A DNA stretch of 9,360 bases from Candidatus Paceibacter sp. (GTDB taxonomy: Bacteria > Patescibacteriota > Minisyncoccia > Phycocordibacterales > JABAAK01), in contig JABAAZ010000006.1 of NCBI GenBank assembly GCA_014238475.1, forward strand, positions 1 through 9,360, in the 5' to 3' direction. The position numbers were made by a program, and so were the translations under genes. Below are positions 5,317 to 9,360 of the stretch, in pieces. The notes beneath the pieces were generated by a model. That model saw only the letters and a list, made by a program, of their open reading frames with translations. It made no database searches and was not told the DNA's origin. Position 1 is the stretch's first letter, and each line of letters starts with the position of its first letter.

Positions 5317-7383
5317 CTACAGGAAAAACTCTGGGTTTCTATCTTTGATAGATAGAGAAATTTTTCCGTCTTTTTTTATCTCTTTTATTACTACGGGAAC
5401 ACAGTCGCCAACTTTCACCAAATCGCTAACATTTGTGACATGCTCTTTGCTCATCTCTGAAATATGTACAAGTCCTTCTCTTTCACCAAAAAATCGAACA
5501 AAAGCACCAAAATCTTTTATAGATGATACTTCACCTTCATAATTTTCTCCAACACTAAACTCGTGTGCTATTTCATCGATCATCTTCTTTGCTACCTCTG
5601 TTTGATCTTGTTTACCTGTTATAAAAACAGACCCGTCATCTTCTATCTTTATGTCGCTCACACCAGATATCTCTTGTATCTTTTTTATGCTTTCTCCACC
5701 AGAACCTATTACTTTTCCAATCATGTCTGGGCTTATCTTTACTTTGATAATAGAAGGAGCATCTTTTGAGATGTTAGTTCTATGTGCTGATATCTCAGAG
5801 TCTAGTGTTTTGATAACTGTGTTTTTTGCAGCGTTTGCTTTTTCTACTGCTTCTATAATCACATCTGACGGCACGCTCTGTAATTTTGTATCCATTTGTA
5901 TTGCTGTAATTTTGTCTTTTGTGCCAGCAACCTTTAAATCCATTCCACCGTAATGATCCTCTGGACCTTGTATATCTGTAAGAACAACATACTTTCCATC
6001 ATAAGTCATAACACCCATAGAGATACCGGCAACATGTTCTTTTATAGGTACGCCACCGTCCATAAGAGCAAGAGATGATGCACAAACAGAAGCCATTGAT
6101 GTAGAGCCGTTTGAGGAGAGACACTCAGAAACAATCCGTATTGTATAAGGAAAAGATGATTGACTCGGAAGAATTTTTGCAATTGCTTTTTCTGCTAAAG
6201 CACCGTGTCCAATCATTCTTCTGTTTGGGGATCCTATCCTGCCAGTTTCTCCTGCCGCAAATGGAGGAAAATTATAATGGTGCATAAAAAATTTTTCTTT
6301 TTCTGGTTCTTCTGGCGTGTTTAACATGAGAGCGTCACCAGGTCCTCCTAGAGTAAGAGCGCTTAAAACATGTGTGTCACCTCTATAAAAAATCCCAGTT
6401 CCGTGTACAGTATCTACGAACCCTCCAGCCTTTGCGCTAAGCTGTCTTATTTGATCAAGGTCTCTGCCATCAACTCGAACACCTTCTTTAACTGCCTTTT
6501 GGTGAACCATTGCTTCAGCTTTCTTTTCAAAATAATCATCCGCTTGGTCAAACAAATCATTTTCAAGTTTTTCTCTTATTACTTCTTTCCATTCATTTTT
6601 TATATCATATATAGTTTTTTCGGTTCCTATAACATTTTGTAATTTTCCTTCCATCTGCTCTTGTTCAAATAAATCTACTATTTCTTTTGGAGTTTCTTTT
6701 GTTTTTACTTCAATCTTTTTCTTTCCTTGCTCTGTTATAATCTTTGTTTGAAATGCATGCAGGTTTTTTATTGTTTCTTCAGCTTTTTTAACAGCAGAAA
6801 CAAATTGTTTGTGATCTATAAAACCTTCTTGCTCAATCATTGTTATGCCGGATTCACTTCCACAAAACATAAACTTAACTGCATCTTCTTTAATACCTTG
6901 ATATGTAAAGGAATCTCCATCAAGAGTAAGTGACACGGGCGACACAGGACCAGAAAAAGGTATGTCTGAAACTGATAATGCAAGTGATGCGCCTAAAATG
7001 GACAAAAAATCTGTATCATAATCTCCTAGAGACAAGCATGTGGTAACTATCTGTACTTCTCTGTGAAAAGCGTCTGGAAAAAGAGGTCTGATTGTTCGGT
7101 CAGTCATTCTTGATGTAAGTGTTGCATTTGTTGATGGCCGACCCTCTCTTCTCATAAAGCGAGAACCAAGTATCCTGCCAATGGAATAAAACCTTTCTTC
7201 AAAATCCACTGTCAATGGAAAATAAGGGAGATGAGAATCTGAATTTGACATACAAGCAGTTACTAAAACTTTTGTTTTACCAACAGATAACATAACTGAT
7301 CCATTTGCATTTACAGCTAAATCAGAAAAAACAACATCCAGTGTGTTTCCGTCTATGTCTATTGAATATTTTTTTTCTTGCAT
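5317..7383 (-). CDS. pnp: Polynucleotide phosphorylase (PNPase)
   Basis: A 688-residue phosphorolytic 3'-5' exoribonuclease that releases nucleoside diphosphates from RNA; bacterial enzymes are trimeric. The order is standard: first RNase PH domain (about 10-140, with 'RREGRPS' at 78-84), an all-helical linker (about 205-300), second RNase PH domain (about 310-530), KH domain with the GxxG loop 'GKVIGSGG' (556-563), and S1 domain (about 612-683, 'DFGAFVRF', 'GLVHISEM'). The active-site string 'EDHYGGMDLKVAG' supplies D476, D482 and K484, matching the Asp/Asp/Lys metal and catalytic residues of E. coli PNPase. 'SNGSTSMASVCASS' is the family's signature in the second PH domain. Length and domains indicate an intact enzyme. 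The ATG lies one base after the upstream TAG, so it is tightly coupled to the NYN gene. No SD is visible. Confidence 0.97.
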   Translation of the reverse strand: MQEKKYSIDIDGNTLDVVFSDLAVNANGSVMLSVGKTKVLVTACMSNSDSHLPYFPLTVDFEERFYSIGRILGSRFMRREGRPSTNATLTSRMTDRTIRPLFPDAFHREVQIVTTCLSLGDYDTDFLSILGASLALSVSDIPFSGPVSPVSLTLDGDSFTYQGIKEDAVKFMFCGSESGITMIEQEGFIDHKQFVSAVKKAEETIKNLHAFQTKIITEQGKKKIEVKTKETPKEIVDLFEQEQMEGKLQNVIGTEKTIYDIKNEWKEVIREKLENDLFDQADDYFEKKAEAMVHQKAVKEGVRVDGRDLDQIRQLSAKAGGFVDTVHGTGIFYRGDTHVLSALTLGGPGDALMLNTPEEPEKEKFFMHHYNFPPFAAGETGRIGSPNRRMIGHGALAEKAIAKILPSQSSFPYTIRIVSECLSSNGSTSMASVCASSLALMDGGVPIKEHVAGISMGVMTYDGKYVVLTDIQGPEDHYGGMDLKVAGTKDKITAIQMDTKLQSVPSDVIIEAVEKANAAKNTVIKTLDSEISAHRTNISKDAPSIIKVKISPDMIGKVIGSGGESIKKIQEISGVSDIKIEDDGSVFITGKQDQTEVAKKMIDEIAHEFSVGENYEGEVSSIKDFGAFVRFFGEREGLVHISEMSKEHVTNVSDLVKVGDCVPVVIKEIKKDGKISLSIKDRNPEFFL

Positions 7384-7384
7384 A

Positions 7385-7888
7385 CTATTTGATTAAAAAC
7401 TTTCTTTTTTGTGTTGATAAATCCAAAAAATCATCAGCTGTTTGTATCAAATTTGATGAACAGGATTGTTTAAAGGTTGCTATCTCTACCTGACAACCAG
7501 TCAACTTCAAGTACTCAACTACAGGTATCAAGTCACCGTCTCCAGTAGCAAACACTGCAACATCTATCTTAGAAGAGATCCCTATAGCATCTACTGCCAT
7601 GCCAACATCCCAGTCTCCTTTTTTTGCACCACTTGAAAATGTTTGCAGGTCTTTTATCTTTGTTTCTATCCCAGACTTTACAAGAGCATCAAAGAAATTA
7701 GATTCTTCTTTTGTTTCTGTTTTGATCACATAAGCGATAGCCCTGATTAAAATCCTGTCTGAAACTATCTCAGTTAATAATTTTGTAAAGTTTACTTTTG
7801 AACCGTAAAGATTTTTTGCACTGTGATATAGGTTTTGTGTATCTATAAAAACACCAACTTTTTGGTTTCTATGTTTTATTATTGTCAC
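7385..7888 (-). CDS. NYN-domain (LabA/DUF88, PIN-like) putative ribonuclease
   Basis: A 167-residue single-domain protein with the acidic signature of the NYN branch of PIN-like nucleases: 'VFIDTQNLY' (D16, N19), 'KKGDWDVGMAVDA' (D92, D94, D100) and 'ATGDGDLIPVVEYLKLTG' (D117, D119). In this superfamily the clustered aspartates bind a metal ion and cut RNA; many members remain biochemically untested. All the acidic positions I expect are present, so it is likely active. The start is a GTG at 7888, because no ATG lies near the N-terminus and the motif begins at residue 12. No SD precedes it. It sits between rpsO and pnp, 29 bases after one and one base before the other, which points to a role in RNA processing or decay. 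The substrate is unknown. Confidence 0.88.
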   Translation of the reverse strand: MTIIKHRNQKVGVFIDTQNLYHSAKNLYGSKVNFTKLLTEIVSDRILIRAIAYVIKTETKEESNFFDALVKSGIETKIKDLQTFSSGAKKGDWDVGMAVDAIGISSKIDVAVFATGDGDLIPVVEYLKLTGCQVEIATFKQSCSSNLIQTADDFLDLSTQKRKFLIK

Positions 7889-7917
7889 GATTTATTTTGT
7901 TAAATTTATAAAAATGT

Positions 7918-8184
7918 TTACTTCCGAAGAGAATTGATTTCCAGTAAGTTTTGATAACCAGCACCATTTGTTTTTTTAGAGTGATATAAAAATTTTTTTC
8001 TTTTAGATAAAAGGTTAATAAGTCCTCTGTGTGAGTGTTTATCTTTTCTGTGTGTTTTTAAATGTTCGTTTAGTTTTTGTATTTGTTTAGTTAAAAGGGT
8101 CACCTGTACCTCAGACGAACCTGTGTCTTTGTCGGTTTTACAAGATTTTTTTATGCAATTATTTTTTTCTTCTTTTGTAAGCAT
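7918..8184 (-). CDS. rpsO: 30S ribosomal protein S15
   Basis: 88 residues, the usual S15 length. It binds 16S rRNA early in small-subunit assembly. Recognisable family positions are 'DTGSSEVQV' (20-28) and 'HLKTHRKDKHSHRGL' (41-55). The rRNA-contacting residues known from well-studied S15 proteins are kept: T21, G22, Q27, H41, D48 and S51. The C-terminus 'LRK' is also family-like. The ATG at 8184 follows a candidate -10 element by only seven bases, so the transcript may be leaderless or nearly so. This is the first gene of the long minus-strand run, and rpsO upstream of pnp is the classic bacterial order, here with one gene inserted between them. Confidence 0.96.
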   Translation of the reverse strand: MLTKEEKNNCIKKSCKTDKDTGSSEVQVTLLTKQIQKLNEHLKTHRKDKHSHRGLINLLSKRKKFLYHSKKTNGAGYQNLLEINSLRK

Positions 8185-8191
8185 ATACTCT

Positions 8192-8220
8192 AATATACAA
8201 CAACAAAGAAGTTTTTGGAA
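8192..8220 (-). promoter_or_regulatory. rpsO: Candidate promoter of the rpsO operon
   Basis: On the minus strand TTCCAA (8215-8220) and TATATT (8192-8197) are separated by 17 bases. The -10 ends seven bases before the rpsO ATG, so the predicted start is at or next to the ATG. The -35 match is weak (3 of 6). Confidence 0.4.
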
Positions 8221-8252
8221 GTATTATTTAAAAAATATTTATTGCGACACTG

Positions 8253-8258
8253 TATAAT
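8253..8258 (+). promoter_or_regulatory. Candidate -10 element of the recombinase gene
   Basis: A perfect TATAAT preceded by TG, nine bases before the ATG at 8268, with no clear -35. The 83-base gap (8185-8267) between the divergent rpsO and recombinase genes holds nothing else that I can identify. Confidence 0.4.
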
Positions 8259-8267
8259 ATAAACATT

Positions 8268-9164
8268 ATGGAGATACAAAACCTAAAAAAAAGATTTTTA
8301 GAATATTTGGAAGTTGGACTCGGCAGGTCACAAAAAACAGTAGAAAACTACGACAGAGCTCTTTGTGTCTTTTTAAAATATTCAAAAATTAAAAAAGCTT
8401 CAGAGATAACCCAAGACTTAATTCACGACTTTAGACTCTGGCTAAACAGAAGACCTGGCACAGAAGGAACACTCAAAAAAAATACACAAAACAACAGTTA
8501 CCTTGTACCGATACGGATTTTTCTAAAATATATAAATTCACAAAAAATCAAAACACTCGCAGCATCTGACATAGACCTGGCAAAAACAGAAACAAGAATG
8601 ATAGACACACTAACTACAAACGAAATAAAAGCACTTTTCTCTGTGATATCTGGAAGTACTTTAAACGATTTAAGAAACAAGGCAATTTTTTATATGCTTT
8701 TTTCTACAGGACTCCGTGTATCCGAGCTCACTGCACTTGATAGATACATAGATACAAGTAAAGGAGAGATATCTATAAGAGGAAAAGGTTCTAAAGTCAG
8801 AACAGTTTTTATATCCGACAACGCAAACAAATATCTTAAAGAGTATTTAAACAAAAGAGACGACGTATCTGAGGCAATGTTTGTATCGAAAAATAAAAAA
8901 GGAAAAGAAAACAGACTAACAACAAGGTCGATCGAGAGAATCGTAAAAAAAACAGCTATCTCTGCTGGGATATCAAAAAAAGTCACCCCACACACTCTCA
9001 GGCACGCCTTTGCTACAGATCTACTACAAAACGGTGCAGATATAAGGTCTGTGCAAGAACTTCTAGGACATTCCAATATCTCTACAACACAAATTTATAC
9101 GCACATTACAAACAAAAGACTGCAGGAAGTACACAGCAAATTCCACAACCAAACAGATATATAA
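8268..9164 (+). CDS. Tyrosine recombinase, XerC/XerD-like
   Basis: 298 residues, the size of Xer recombinases. The N-terminal SAM-like core-binding domain spans about 1-105 ('SQKTVENYDRALCVFLKY' at 21-38). The catalytic domain spans about 112-290 with the full active-site set: R150 ('TGLRVSEL'), K173 ('GKGSKVR'), H242 and R245 ('HTLRHAFAT'), H268 ('LLGHSN') and nucleophile Y277 ('IYTHI'). It probably resolves chromosome dimers as a housekeeping Xer enzyme. The gene lies between core genes, and I see no att-like direct repeats or phage or plasmid genes, so a mobile-element integrase is less likely but not excluded. It is divergent from rpsO and convergent with the next gene. Arginine is almost all AGA/AGG (18 of 20). 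No SD; a TATAAT lies nine bases upstream of the ATG. Confidence 0.93.
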   Translation: MEIQNLKKRFLEYLEVGLGRSQKTVENYDRALCVFLKYSKIKKASEITQDLIHDFRLWLNRRPGTEGTLKKNTQNNSYLVPIRIFLKYINSQKIKTLAASDIDLAKTETRMIDTLTTNEIKALFSVISGSTLNDLRNKAIFYMLFSTGLRVSELTALDRYIDTSKGEISIRGKGSKVRTVFISDNANKYLKEYLNKRDDVSEAMFVSKNKKGKENRLTTRSIERIVKKTAISAGISKKVTPHTLRHAFATDLLQNGADIRSVQELLGHSNISTTQIYTHITNKRLQEVHSKFHNQTDI

Positions 9165-9165
9165 A

Positions 9166-9360
9166 CTAGTCTGGGATTATTTCAGTTCCTACACCGTCTT
9201 TATATGAATTTCCTAAGTCATCCATAGATACAACCTTTGCTTTTAGTTTGTTTTCCCGCATTAAAGATATAGCAGCGTGGTCTGCAAAGGCGAGTTTTTT
9301 TTCTAAAATTTCTGTTGTGGTTATTTTGTCGTATTTTTTTGCATCTTTTTCTTTGTTTGG
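9166..9360 (-). CDS. pyrH: Probable UMP kinase, C-terminal 64 residues (5' part outside window)
   Basis: The minus strand is open from the window edge to a TAG at 9166-9168 and encodes 64 residues. 'NKEKDAKKYDKIT' matches the 'DP.k..DAk.yd.it' segment of bacterial UMP kinases. 'LEKKLAFADHAAISLMRENKL' matches the following helix, where the family has a 'k.lkvmD.tAi.l.ren.i' pattern, and 'GVGTEI' fits the closing 'G..iGT.i' strand. UMP kinase phosphorylates UMP to UDP in pyrimidine synthesis. The assignment rests on a short tail, and another amino-acid-kinase family member is possible. The stop codon is one base from the stop of the convergent recombinase gene. Confidence 0.6.
   Translation of the reverse strand, partial: PNKEKDAKKYDKITTTEILEKKLAFADHAAISLMRENKLKAKVVSMDDLGNSYKDGVGTEIIPD

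Noticed and set aside
8268..9164. Recombinase as the integrase of a mobile element
   Set aside because: No att-like direct repeats, tRNA target, phage or plasmid genes are visible, and core genes flank it on both sides. A housekeeping Xer role is simpler.
1044..9168. Alternative genetic code with TGA read as glycine (as in Gracilibacteria/Absconditabacteria)
   Set aside because: All genes are full length under the standard code, with no in-frame TGA and glycine supplied by GGN codons.

Overview
The window is AT-rich, gene-dense and almost free of intergenic space. The proteins look like a small-genome bacterium of the Candidate Phyla Radiation (Patescibacteria, probably a Parcubacteria/Paceibacteria lineage). 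This rests on compact gene packing, Lys/Asn/Ile-rich proteins, near absence of Shine-Dalgarno sequences, and a one-pass coiled-coil membrane protein whose C-terminal pattern I associate with that group. The lineage is inferred; no rRNA or taxonomic marker was searched.

Reading the minus strand from right to left, one continuous run of genes starts at about 8190: rpsO (ribosomal protein S15), a NYN/LabA-type PIN-like putative ribonuclease, pnp (polynucleotide phosphorylase), an uncharacterised coiled-coil membrane protein, a small TraR/DksA-type zinc-finger protein, and comM (YifB-family AAA+ ATPase). Gaps inside the run are 1 to 29 bases, and comM overlaps the zinc-finger gene, so it may be a single operon. 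Its theme is translation, RNA turnover and DNA processing. Two tandem copies of a DMT/EamA-like multi-pass transporter follow on the same strand. Each has its own promoter-like block, and the second is cut by the left window edge.

On the right, a tyrosine recombinase of the Xer type is transcribed divergently from rpsO across an 83-base gap with a candidate promoter in each direction. It runs convergently into the 3' end of a minus-strand gene that looks like the C-terminus of UMP kinase (pyrH), with one base between the two stop codons.

The most informative structure is the transporter pair. It is a head-to-tail duplication of about 1.19 kb with a constant offset of 1192-1194 bases. It carries a duplicated scrap of the comM 3' end as a breakpoint footprint, shows very uneven divergence that suggests later gene conversion, and has arginine codon use unlike the neighbouring integrase gene. 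I see no CRISPR array, tRNA, rRNA, insertion sequence or clear intrinsic terminator. No unmistakable new system is present. The best leads are the duplicated transporter locus and the RNA-decay operon with a NYN nuclease and a membrane coiled-coil protein.
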